A DNA stretch of 34,384 bases from Treponema sp. (GCA_031279205.1 JAITIX010000023.1:1-34384); one strand, 5' to 3'; shown: positions 17,782 through 24,387, counted from the stretch's first letter. Translations and numbers: made by a program. The notes: a model not told the origin generated them from the sequence alone.

Positions 17782-17810
17782 TTGACATGGAGATAAAGAT
17801 AGCTTAGTAT
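17782..17810 (+). promoter_or_regulatory. Candidate promoter within the ispE-spoVG gap
   Basis: Perfect TTGACA (17782-17787), 17 bp, TAGTAT (17805-17810). It would transcribe across the gene remnant towards spoVG. It overlaps the beginning of the remnant frame, which fits the remnant having lost its own 5' end. Confidence 0.45.
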
Positions 17811-18004
17811 ACAAGCTCGTACCTGTGCAGTGTGGGGAATATGGATTTAAGTCCGAAACGTCTGTAGACATGATAGTGTTGGCTCTTGATGATAAGAGTG
17901 AAACTATCGTGGGACTGGTAAGGGAAGGAAGCAGAAACTTTGTAGAGCGAGCTGAACAATCGGCCAAAGCTACAAGCCCTGGTTTTTTAAGTATAGGTTA
18001 CTGA
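17786..18004 (+). pseudogene. 5'-truncated remnant of an unrecognised protein gene
   Basis: Immediately after an in-frame TGA (17783-17785), a 72-residue frame runs to TGA at 18002-18004. No start codon occurs in the first 14 codons, and no Shine-Dalgarno is visible. The peptide looks protein-like: LVYKLVPVQCGEYGF, DMIVLALDDKSETIVGLVRE and GSRNFVERAEQSAKATSPGF. The order V-P-V-x-x-GE-GF ... VVLALD ... GLVREGxRNF resembles the C-terminus of hypothetical proteins I have seen in treponemes, but I cannot name the family. I infer the tail end of a gene whose front was lost by deletion between ispE and spoVG. It could also be a short non-ATG-started gene, which seems less likely. Confidence 0.45.
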
Positions 18005-18022
18005 TTTGTTTAATATTTCTGC

Positions 18023-18051
18023 TTGCGTATTCGACAAAGGGGTATTAGAAT
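18023..18051 (+). promoter_or_regulatory. Promoter for spoVG
   Basis: TTGCGT (18023-18028), 17 bp, TAGAAT (18046-18051). The start site near 18058 leaves a leader of about 25 nt carrying AGGAGG ahead of the ATG at 18083. It would also transcribe tRNA-Gln and rplY. Confidence 0.55.
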
Positions 18052-18082
18052 AAGATATTCTTGGCTCCATAGGAGGTACGTC

Positions 18083-18364
18083 ATGGAAATAACCGACATT
18101 AGAGTACGAAAGGTTGTTGGTGAGGGGAAATTGAAGGCGTATGTAACAATTACCTTTGATGATTGCTTTGTGGTACACAACATCAAGATCATTGAAGGAA
18201 AGACCGGCGTGTTTATCGCTATGCCAAGCCGAAAAACACGCACCGGTGAATACAAAGACGTGGCTCACCCTATTCACCCTGACTTTCGTCAGGAATTGCA
18301 GAAACGTATCTTGGAACAGTATGATTCCGGTAATGGCCCCGATGATCTTTCTGTTGAGATATAG
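18083..18364 (+). CDS. spoVG: SpoVG-family nucleic-acid-binding regulator
   Basis: 93 residues from the ATG at 18083, chosen for AGGAGG 7 bp upstream; the frame extends to 18023 but that part overlaps the promoter. MEITDIRVRKVVGEGKLKAYVTITFDDCFVVHNIKIIEG and FIAMPSRKTRTGEYKDVAHPI are the conserved SpoVG core. The C-terminal segment after PDFRQELQ is an amphipathic helix. In non-sporulating bacteria, including Borrelia, SpoVG binds DNA and RNA and acts as a global regulator; that is known of the family, not shown here. tRNA-Gln begins 10 bp after its stop and rplY follows, so the three probably share a transcript. Confidence 0.95.
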   Translation: MEITDIRVRKVVGEGKLKAYVTITFDDCFVVHNIKIIEGKTGVFIAMPSRKTRTGEYKDVAHPIHPDFRQELQKRILEQYDSGNGPDDLSVEI

Positions 18365-18373
18365 TAGTTTCTT

Positions 18374-18445
18374 TGGGACGTAGGCAAGTGGTAAGCCACC
18401 GGGTTTTGGCTCCGGCATGCACAGGTTCGAGTCCTGTCGTCCCAG
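18374..18445 (+). tRNA. tRNA-Gln, anticodon TTG
   Basis: A 72-nt cloverleaf. The acceptor arm TGGGACG (18374-18380) pairs with CGTCCCA (18438-18444), discriminator G at 18445. The anticodon stem CCGGG/TCCGG encloses loop TTTTGGC with anticodon TTG at 18406-18408. The T arm is ACAGG-TTCGAGT-CCTGT. CCA is not encoded. U at position 1 of the acceptor paired with A is typical of bacterial tRNA-Gln. It lies 9 bp after spoVG and 28 bp before rplY, so it must be cut out of a mixed transcript. Confidence 0.97.
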
Positions 18446-18473
18446 ATTAAACCTAATAAGGGAGAAGGAAGTT

Positions 18474-19094
18474 ATGAGTCAGGTTGTTTTAAAGGCCCGA
18501 AACAGGGAGGGCGCAGGTTCCGCTGCAGCGAGGCGGCTCCGGCGCGCAGGCCGCGTTCCGGGTGTTTTGTATGGACGTTCAGGGAAGGCGTTTTCTCTTG
18601 ATCTGGACGCACGTGAATTCTCGAATAGTGTCAAGAATGTCACGGAAAGTACCATTGTAAAGATTGAGCTTGAGGACCGCTCATTCGATGCCTTTGTAAA
18701 AGATACGCAGCGGAATATCAAAGATGGAAATATCCTTCATGTTGACTTCTATGAAGTTGAAAAGGATATTGTTCTGCGGGCAAAGGTTCAGGTTTATGTA
18801 CAGGGCAATCCGGTCGGTGTCCGTGAGGGCGGTATTCTTGAAACGTCCCTGCGCGAAATTGAGGTGGAGTGTTTGCCTCAGTATCTACCGTCGCGGCTTG
18901 ATGTAGACGTAAGCGATCTCAGGGTGAATCAGTCGATCCACGCACGCGATCTTCCCCTGAGCGAGCATGTTCGCCTTATTTCAGGCGCGGATCAGGTTGT
19001 GGCCATCGTGAAGTTCGCCCGTGCTGAAAAGGCCGAATCCTCGGAAGCCGCAGGTGAGGTTACCGAAGTCGCTTCTACCGCTCAAAGCAAGTAA
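18474..19094 (+). CDS. rplY: 50S ribosomal protein L25 / general stress protein Ctc
   Basis: 206 residues from the ATG at 18474, fixed by GGGAGAAGGAAG just upstream; a longer frame would run through the tRNA. The N-terminal L25 domain (about 1-90) binds 5S rRNA and contains GAGSAAARRLRRAGRVPGVLYG. It is followed by the TL5/Ctc beta-domain (about 95-185) with IEVECLPQYLPSRLDVDVSDL and IHARDLPL. The acidic alanine-rich tail (AEKAESSEAAGEVTEVASTA) is usual for the long form. From memory, spoVG and ctc are also neighbours in Borrelia. A strong bidirectional terminator follows. pth, often next to ctc, is not present here. Confidence 0.95.
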   Translation: MSQVVLKARNREGAGSAAARRLRRAGRVPGVLYGRSGKAFSLDLDAREFSNSVKNVTESTIVKIELEDRSFDAFVKDTQRNIKDGNILHVDFYEVEKDIVLRAKVQVYVQGNPVGVREGGILETSLREIEVECLPQYLPSRLDVDVSDLRVNQSIHARDLPLSEHVRLISGADQVVAIVKFARAEKAESSEAAGEVTEVASTAQSK

Positions 19095-19133
19095 TAATCG
19101 GCGCTTACTCCGCACGTCGCTTGTGTAAAACAG

Positions 19134-19173
19134 GCAACAAAAAAGCACACCTTCGGGTGTGCTTTTTTGTTGC
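19134..19173. terminator. Bidirectional terminator between rplY and the RlpA-like gene
   Basis: An 18-bp perfect stem, GCAACAAAAAAGCACACC (19134-19151) with its complement at 19156-19173, closed by a TTCG tetraloop. A-runs and T-runs lie on both sides, so it serves both converging genes. Confidence 0.95.
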
Positions 19174-19179
19174 AGCAGG

Positions 19180-19977
19180 CTATGGTTCCTCGCGGACGAG
19201 CGCCTCGCGGAATCCAAGCGCCCCCAGTTTTTCCGCCAGAGCAGATACTTCTTCAGCTTTCACATCGGGAAGTACCACGCGGTAGTATTCTCCAACCCGT
19301 TCATACTTGGGATTAAGCCCCGCGTTTTTCAGCTTGTCAAAAGCCTCAACCGCGTTCTTATCAACCCGATAGGCCCCGACCTGGAGTCGATAACGTTTGT
19401 TGGTTCCAGATGGCGGCATAGCCGGCTTGATCTCGGCGGGGATAACGTAGGAGGCTGGCGGCGTTACCGGCGCCGCTGACGTTGTCGGCGCCACCGTTTG
19501 TGCAGTCTGGGTAGTTGCCGGCGGCGTTACCGGAATCAATGCTGCGGTCGCCGGTGCAGAAGCAGCCGGTACGCTTGACGGTGTTACCACTAATGTACCA
19601 ATGCTTTCAATCAGTACGGACGCAGTACCAGTAGCAATCATATCAAGCTGATCAGCAGCGGCGCGGGAAACATCAATGACCCTGTCTGACTTGTTTGGAC
19701 CACGATCATTAACCCTAACCATGACCCGTTTATTGTTCTGTTTATTGGTTATCGTAAGCAGTGTTCCAAAGGGCAGCGTCGGATGAGCAGCGGTAAACAG
19801 AGAAGCGTCAAAGATTTCTCCTGATGCCGTGGGGCGTCCATCAAATTCATGCCCATACCAGGAGGCGATACCTTCTTCCCGGTATATCCCATCAGCAGCG
19901 CCGCCAGATATCTGTTGAGCGGCACATATCAGCGTTAAACAAAAACCACTTACGGTTAACGCACATATTCGTTTCAC
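19180..19977 (-). CDS. rlpA: RlpA-like double-psi beta-barrel protein with C-terminal SPOR domain
   Basis: 265 residues from a GTG at 19977 preceded by AAGGAG at 7 bp. A signal peptide (about 1-20, ICAA-QQ) indicates export to the periplasm; no convincing lipobox is seen. The RlpA barrel (about 30-125) has GIASWYGHEFDGRPTASGE, AAHPTLPFGTLLTITN and VMVRVNDRGP, the conserved His/Asp region of the lytic transglycosylase family. A Pro/Ala/Thr-rich linker (about 130-185) leads to a SPOR domain (about 192-262) with YRLQVGAYRVDKNAVEAFDK, which binds denuded peptidoglycan. The family acts at septa on denuded glycans. The next gene upstream encodes a second SPOR protein with a closely similar domain. 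Confidence 0.88.
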   Translation of the reverse strand: MKRICALTVSGFCLTLICAAQQISGGAADGIYREEGIASWYGHEFDGRPTASGEIFDASLFTAAHPTLPFGTLLTITNKQNNKRVMVRVNDRGPNKSDRVIDVSRAAADQLDMIATGTASVLIESIGTLVVTPSSVPAASAPATAALIPVTPPATTQTAQTVAPTTSAAPVTPPASYVIPAEIKPAMPPSGTNKRYRLQVGAYRVDKNAVEAFDKLKNAGLNPKYERVGEYYRVVLPDVKAEEVSALAEKLGALGFREALVREEP

Positions 19978-19992
19978 AATAGTTCTCCTTAT

Positions 19993-20463
19993 CTACCACT
20001 CTTCACCTTCGGCGCGGATAAGGGCTGTTCTGAAACCCACCTTGCCTAGCTTCTCCGCAATAGCCGACACTTCTTCAGGCCTCACATTGGTTAGCACAAC
20101 CCGAAGGTACTCGCCGTTCCGCTCATAGAGCGGGGAAAGCCCCGCTTCTATGACCTTATCAAACGCCGCCACAGCGTTGAGGACAACCGTATACGCCCCC
20201 ACCTGAATACGGTAGGTTCCACCCATTTCTTTGGGCGGTATACCCGGCTTTATCACCGTAGGACTCGTATCAATTGGCTCAGGTTCTGGCTGCGGCTGTT
20301 CAACCACCGGTCTCAGAGGCTGACTCTGCGGCAAAACAGTGCCAACACCAGCTCTCAAAGTTCCGGTATTGCTCCCCTGAGTTTGCGCGTTACCCAAAGC
20401 AACCATCATCAGACCGCTTGTGATGATCGCAACTACTCTTGTTATACTTTTTGCACTCGCCAT
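19993..20463 (-). CDS. Exported SPOR-domain protein
   Basis: 156 residues. The N-terminus MASAKSITRVVAIITSGLMM...GNAQ is a signal peptide or anchor. A low-complexity Pro/Gln/Glu linker (about 40-75) precedes a SPOR domain (about 80-150) with YRIQVGAYTVVLNAVAAFDK and AIAEKLGKVGFRTALIRAEGE. The latter parallels ALAEKLGALGFREALVREEP in the neighbouring RlpA-like protein, so the two domains look like duplicates. It lies 15 bp upstream of the RlpA-like gene in one minus-strand operon. Probable role: peptidoglycan binding at the division site or cell ends; no catalytic domain is seen. The Shine-Dalgarno AGAGAGG is only about 1 nt from the ATG, unusually close. Confidence 0.82.
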   Translation of the reverse strand: MASAKSITRVVAIITSGLMMVALGNAQTQGSNTGTLRAGVGTVLPQSQPLRPVVEQPQPEPEPIDTSPTVIKPGIPPKEMGGTYRIQVGAYTVVLNAVAAFDKVIEAGLSPLYERNGEYLRVVLTNVRPEEVSAIAEKLGKVGFRTALIRAEGEEW

Positions 20464-20508
20464 ACCTCTCTTATCGGCAAAACCATGAATCTCTGCTATA
20501 TTTTCTTT

Positions 20509-21387
20509 ATGATGAATACGTTTGAACTGACTGAAGCGCTTATCAATGACCTTTTGTTTTCAATGGAAGATCAGGAAGGGGAATTCTACATGGACGCCCA
20601 AAATGCGGTGATAGTGGAAAGCGCTTACCTTAAAGATAACAGGAACCGTTACATCAATCTGCCTGACTGGGACTCTTCCGATGGCTTCAGGCTTATGGAA
20701 CGTTTTACTGTGGGTGTCAGAAACCCGCTGGTACGGGAAGAACTTTCTACCGCGCTCAATCGCGGAAAAGGCGTGTTCCGCGCCTTCAAAAACGTCCTGC
20801 ACGCCTATCCCGCCATCGAAAAGCGCTGGTTCTCGTTCAAAGAACGCGAGATGAAACGGGAAGTGATCAGGTGGTACAATGCACTCCGCGACGAATGGGG
20901 CATGGAGCGCATAGGCACTGAACCGGAAGAAACTGATGACCTTATCCTCGAAGACTTTATCTTTCGCTCTGTTCAGGAAAAAGATATGGCCGAAGCCGCG
21001 TTCCTCCACCGACTCTGCCTTCAGGAATATCAGGCAAACGGCAAGCGCCCCCTCCTCCAAGCAGAGCAGAACATAGCCGAGTATATCGCCTTTATCGCGG
21101 AAACCAGCAGCGGCGACTTTGCCGCGTACATATCAGCGGATCGAGACCAGAACAACGAAATCCTCCACATAACTGCTCTTGAGGTTAAAACCGAATACCG
21201 TAGTTTGGGTATTGGGGAAGAACTGCTTTCCCGTTTTATCGAGAAGCTCACTCCCCATGATGCGACCATGGTAAGTATCGATCTGCCTGTTGAGTCTGAG
21301 GGCTTCTCGCGAGTCTTGTTACGAAATAACTTTAAGCCTTATGCGATCCGCTATTACGCAAACCTTGCGCCAGAGGCGGAAATCTAG
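20509..21387 (+). CDS. UPF0158 domain fused to a GNAT acetyltransferase domain
   Basis: 292 residues from the ATG at 20509 (20512 equally possible; no clear Shine-Dalgarno). The N-terminal half (about 1-145) fits UPF0158: a short acidic start (LLFSMEDQEGEFYMD), then SDGFRLMERFTVGV, LNRGKGVFRAFKNVL and KRWFSFKEREMKREVIRWYN. The C-terminal half (about 165-285) is GNAT-like: VQEKDMAEAAFLHRLC, ITALEVKTEYRSLGIGEELL with the acetyl-CoA pyrophosphate loop R-x-x-GIG, and GFSRVLLRNNFKP. The function of UPF0158 is unknown to me. The GNAT half predicts transfer of an acyl group from CoA to an unknown amine. It is divergent from the SPOR gene and 45 bp before the barrel-like gene. Confidence 0.8.
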   Translation: MMNTFELTEALINDLLFSMEDQEGEFYMDAQNAVIVESAYLKDNRNRYINLPDWDSSDGFRLMERFTVGVRNPLVREELSTALNRGKGVFRAFKNVLHAYPAIEKRWFSFKEREMKREVIRWYNALRDEWGMERIGTEPEETDDLILEDFIFRSVQEKDMAEAAFLHRLCLQEYQANGKRPLLQAEQNIAEYIAFIAETSSGDFAAYISADRDQNNEILHITALEVKTEYRSLGIGEELLSRFIEKLTPHDATMVSIDLPVESEGFSRVLLRNNFKPYAIRYYANLAPEAEI

Positions 21388-21432
21388 GCGCGTTTGAAGC
21401 AATGCGTTACCTCTGTCTCGTTATAGAGGAGT

Positions 21433-22854
21433 ATGCGTTATCTATTTAAGCGTTTATGTGTCCTGCTTTGGACTATAGCTCTGGCGGCAATACCAGTTTC
21501 CATTTCCGCCATGGAATGGAGCCTGCTCTCAAGCGGTTCTTGGGAATATGAGGGGAAACTCGTTACGCGGGAAGACCTTAGCGTGTTTCTGCCCTGGGAA
21601 CTTTCGTTACGGGCGCAACTTATCGATAGTCGTGAAAGCATAGACGCTGCTAACACCGCCCTTTCAGGCGGCCTTTACCATAAGGCAAGCGGTTCCCGAC
21701 TGCTGTACGGAATTCTCGACGACAGCGGCCTTTCCGCGCGGCTGAGGAAAATCTGGTCGCACGCCACGCCTTTTGTCGAAAACCATAAATCTTCCCCGCT
21801 TGAGCTTGCCACCGAGTCTTCTTCCACCAAAAGCCCATGTACCACGCTCTTTCTCAGCACACCCCGCTTTGGCACCATGGCCGGCTTCGCATCGCTGGTA
21901 CTGGACGAAGCGTTTAACGCCGCTCTCTCCAGCGGCATTGACATCCGTTTTGACAAGGAAACCGCGTTCCGACTGGAAGGCTTTTATACCAAAAAGGAAC
22001 TGCCGCCGCGTTCCTCAGCAACATGGTTTTCCAGTTCACCTCCACTGCCGGCGAGAGACTTTGAACTCTATGCCCTGAGCGTGGTTTATACCTCCATGTT
22101 TTTTGACATTGCCTCGGACTGGGCCTTATCCAAAACCTTTGCCTACGGACAGGATGTTTACGGCAATCTGTCTCTGGGACTTGGCTCCCGTCCTTGGCGC
22201 GTATCCCTGTCCGCAGATGGGGCTGGCGGACGTTATGTGGGTAGCGATGGCGGCACAAATAGCGCGGGTTTCAGACTGGGAGCGCGGTTTGAGTATTTCT
22301 GGAAACAAAGCAGTCATATCACCGTAAGCGCCACTTTTCGTGCGCCAAAAACCGGAGTTCCCTTTGACCGTAGTTCCAGCCTCATTGCCTACCGTTTTCC
22401 CACAAAGTTCAGCGTCAAACTCGGTCCCGTGGCGCTGAACCCCAGCCACTGTTCACTTGGTTTCAGCCGTGACGCTACAAACTGGGACAAAGTTAAAGAC
22501 AAAGCCGAAGCGTCCCTTGGTCTGAATATTGGTCCAGTACATACCGCTTTATCAGGCAACGCCGTCTTTCTGTCCGTCGTCGATACACAGCCCGCGTTCT
22601 TCCCCCTGCCGAACACTTCCACCACCTTCGCCTCAGCCAAAGTCGCCAGCGTATTTTCCTGGGGTTTGGGCATAACCCGTTTCAGCGCCACCTTTGGCTA
22701 CACCCTGCCAAAAGACAAAGACGCGGTCTGGAACACCAGCTTCCGCGCCTCAATACAGGGCAAACCAGGCCGTCTCAGTCTTGAGATAGCCTCACCCACC
22801 TTCCCGGACGACTGGACATTCGCGCTTTCATGGCGCTTCTTAAAACCCCGGTGA
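21433..22854 (+). CDS. Exported protein of unknown function, probable outer-membrane beta-barrel
   Basis: 473 residues, family not recognised. MRYLFKRLCVLLWTIALAAIPVSISA is a clear signal peptide cleaved about residue 26. The rest is rich in alternating hydrophobic/polar strands with aromatic girdles (FELYALSVVYTSMFFDIAS, FRLGARFEYFWKQSSHITVSA, KFSVKLGPVALNP). The last strand, WTFALSWRFL, ends in an aromatic near the C-terminus, the pattern of a BAM-assembled barrel. The middle (residues 95-160) looks globular. I infer an outer-membrane protein of the type common and poorly named in treponemes. GAGGAG lies about 1 nt from the ATG, unusually close, but no other start fits the signal peptide. 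It converges on the GntR gene with an 18-bp gap. Confidence 0.7.
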   Translation: MRYLFKRLCVLLWTIALAAIPVSISAMEWSLLSSGSWEYEGKLVTREDLSVFLPWELSLRAQLIDSRESIDAANTALSGGLYHKASGSRLLYGILDDSGLSARLRKIWSHATPFVENHKSSPLELATESSSTKSPCTTLFLSTPRFGTMAGFASLVLDEAFNAALSSGIDIRFDKETAFRLEGFYTKKELPPRSSATWFSSSPPLPARDFELYALSVVYTSMFFDIASDWALSKTFAYGQDVYGNLSLGLGSRPWRVSLSADGAGGRYVGSDGGTNSAGFRLGARFEYFWKQSSHITVSATFRAPKTGVPFDRSSSLIAYRFPTKFSVKLGPVALNPSHCSLGFSRDATNWDKVKDKAEASLGLNIGPVHTALSGNAVFLSVVDTQPAFFPLPNTSTTFASAKVASVFSWGLGITRFSATFGYTLPKDKDAVWNTSFRASIQGKPGRLSLEIASPTFPDDWTFALSWRFLKPR

Positions 22855-22872
22855 GAAAGATTAAAAAGAGAT

Positions 22873-23592
22873 TCAGCAGTCTAGGAAATCAGCCTCTTGC
22901 AGCGTTTCAAAAACTGAGAACAAGATGAGGTAGCATTTCCTACAGGCGTCGATGTCTTTGGCCTTTATCGCGTCGAGCAGTCTCCAGTGTATGTCCTCCC
23001 CAGGCTGTTGCCCGATTATTTTTTTGAAATAGCCTTCACTAAGGCGAGCAGCATGGCGACGGAGCAGTTTGCCAATAGTTTCATAAGCAAATACAAAGGC
23101 GCGGTTTTTAGTAGCCTTGCAGATTTCCAGATGAAACTCATAATCCATCTTATCATGCATCACGATGTCGCCAGCCACGATAGCATCGTCCATTCGCCTG
23201 AGTATACTCTCACATTTTCTGAAATCTTCATCGCTAGCCCGTTTCATGGCAAGCCGTACCGTATCCATCTCAAAGTAGAGACGGTATTCGTTAATGTGGG
23301 AAACATTGCAATCGCTCAGAGGAATCTCGCCGAGCATGACTAAAAACAGACTATCGTTAGGATCAAGAACAAAACTCCCCTGACCAACGCGGGTTTCGAT
23401 AAGTCCCAGCGTGGAAAGCCGATGTAGGGCGCTTTTGATCGACGCCTTACTCACCCCAAACTGCTCACACAGAGTGCTCTCCGAAGGTAGCTTTTCTCCA
23501 GCAGTAAGATGCTTCTTAAGGATCGCCTGATGAAGCGCATGGTATACCTGATCAGCGACCCCCTCTTGTTTCGTAACTTTGTTAAAATTCAT
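22873..23592 (-). CDS. GntR-family transcription regulator, FadR (FCD) subfamily
   Basis: 239 residues. The N-terminal winged helix (about 8-75) reads DQVYHALHQAILKKHLTAGEKLPSE, then CEQFGVSKASIKSALHRLSTLGLIETRVGQGSFV, the GntR signature. The C-terminal all-helical FCD domain (about 95-230) has YRLYFEMDTVRLAM, DYEFHLEICKATKN and a late His (HWRLLDAIKAKD). These are the Asp/His positions that bind a metal and a small carboxylate in the family. Such regulators usually control sugar-acid or organic-acid catabolic genes, but no such operon adjoins it, so its target is unknown. No Shine-Dalgarno precedes the ATG; the promoter at 23605-23633 leaves about 6 nt of leader. Confidence 0.9.
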   Translation of the reverse strand: MNFNKVTKQEGVADQVYHALHQAILKKHLTAGEKLPSESTLCEQFGVSKASIKSALHRLSTLGLIETRVGQGSFVLDPNDSLFLVMLGEIPLSDCNVSHINEYRLYFEMDTVRLAMKRASDEDFRKCESILRRMDDAIVAGDIVMHDKMDYEFHLEICKATKNRAFVFAYETIGKLLRRHAARLSEGYFKKIIGQQPGEDIHWRLLDAIKAKDIDACRKCYLILFSVFETLQEADFLDC

Positions 23593-23604
23593 AGACTTAT
23601 AAAT

Positions 23605-23633
23605 ATATCAGAAGATGCGAATTTAATATACAA
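23605..23633 (-). promoter_or_regulatory. Candidate promoter for the GntR gene
   Basis: On minus: TTGTAT (23633-23628), 17 bp, TGATAT (23610-23605). The predicted start near 23598 is about 6 nt from the ATG at 23592, implying a leaderless or nearly leaderless mRNA, in line with the missing Shine-Dalgarno. Confidence 0.4.
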
Positions 23634-23738
23634 AGCTTGATTAGATTGGCGCTTGATACCCTTTTTCAGACTAGCAATGTTAATACGCCGACTTCGTTAG
23701 CAATGTCAAAACCTCCTACCTGTTGAGCTTGTGAGACT

Positions 23739-23808
23739 TCGGTCGCAGCCTTCAGACTCAAGCTTGGTCAGCTTCCAGACTCAGGCTTGGTCAGCTTCCA
23801 GACTCAGG
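23739..23808. repeat. 23-bp direct repeats
   Basis: Two identical adjacent copies of a 23-bp unit beginning CTTGGTCAGCTTCC and ending GACTCAGG (23763-23785 and 23786-23808), preceded by a diverged copy at about 23739-23762. Confidence 0.88.
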
Positions 23809-23818
23809 CTGAGTCGTG

Positions 23819-23875
23819 GGCGCCACAGACGTGTTGGCGCCACAGACGTGGGCGTCGGAGACGTGCTGGCGCCAG
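23819..23875. repeat. GGCGCCACAGACGTG repeats
   Basis: Two exact copies of GGCGCCACAGACGTG, one diverged copy (GGCGTCGGAGACGTG) and a truncated GGCGCCAGAA, spaced 15-17 bp. The unit holds the palindrome GGCGCC. It forms a separate short array directly before the 21-bp array. Confidence 0.75.
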
Positions 23876-23879
23876 AAAT

Positions 23880-24084
23880 GGTGTAGGTAGGGAAGTTCTG
23901 CCTACATGTCGGAAAGTTCCTCCGACATGTAGGTGCGTTTTGCCGACATGTCGGGAAGCCCTGCCGACATGTCGGGAAGTTCCTCCTACATGTAGGTATG
24001 GGTTCCCGACATGTCGGGAGATTCTGCCTACGTGTAGGGAAGTTGTGCCGACATGTCGGCGCGTTCTGCCTACCGGTCGGGAAA
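23880..24084. repeat. 21-bp tandem array 2 with 12-bp palindromic cores (9 units)
   Basis: Nine cores start exactly every 21 bp, at 23901, 23922, 23943, 23964, 23985, 24006, 24027, 24048 and 24069. Five are perfect palindromes (CCGACATGTCGG four times, CCTACATGTAGG once). The other four each break one symmetric pair. Between cores runs GAAGTTCTG or a variant. A partial unit precedes the first core. Read on plus it gives REVLPTC heptads in which P-T-C-R is kept by synonymous codons. The last core, CCTACCGGTCGG, resembles the CCTACCGGT of array 1. Confidence 0.95.
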
Positions 24085-24145
24085 TCTGGCGGAAGGGGGA
24101 TGGGCGAACCTTACAGGTTCGTCTTAGACACGCAGGCGGGGCGTT

Positions 24146-24221
24146 GCGGGGCGGAAGCCCCGCAGAGGGGGAAGCGGAAGACCGCCGGAGGCGGGCTGGA
24201 GCGAGGGGGAGACTTCCCCCT
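24146..24221. repeat. REP-like GC-rich hairpin pair
   Basis: GCGGGGC-GGAA-GCCCCGC (24146-24163, tetraloop GGAA) and AGGGGGA-GACT-TCCCCCT (24204-24221) are perfect 7-bp hairpins about 40 bp apart, joined by a purine-rich GGAGG-rich stretch. This layout resembles dispersed REP-type or structured-RNA elements. They lie 165-240 bp upstream of flgB. Confidence 0.6.
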
Positions 24222-24387
24222 CCTGATTATTGGCTTGGGTTTTGGAACAGGCTCTTAGATAAGGATTGCTTTTCTCTGCCTGATTAAATTTGTACTTAAT
24301 ATCCTTTCTCAGCCTACCGATGTAGAATAGAATAGAAAATATGCATCTATCTGTGAGGGCGCTGTTTAATCAAAGGGGATTAGAGTT

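Larger units (their letters stand above)
23634..24387. other. Repeat-rich gene-free region between the GntR gene and flgB
   Basis: Over 750 bp without a convincing gene. In order: a TAGCAATGT direct pair near 23673 and 23699, 23-bp repeats (23739-23808), GGCGCCACAGACGTG repeats (about 23819-23875), the 21-bp array 2, GC-rich hairpins (24146-24221), then an AT-rich leader before flgB. Open frames crossing it are products of the multiple-of-three period. Confidence 0.75.

Noticed and set aside
23787-24287. Plus-strand 166-residue frame of PTCR heptads
   Set aside because: Same multiple-of-three effect. The flanks are Arg/Gly-rich translations of GC-rich hairpins and no start signal is seen. 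The peptide possibility is kept only as a finding.
24288-24387. Sigma-28 promoter for flgB
   Set aside because: No TAAA-N15-GCCGATAA match. TAGAAT boxes occur without a suitable -35.
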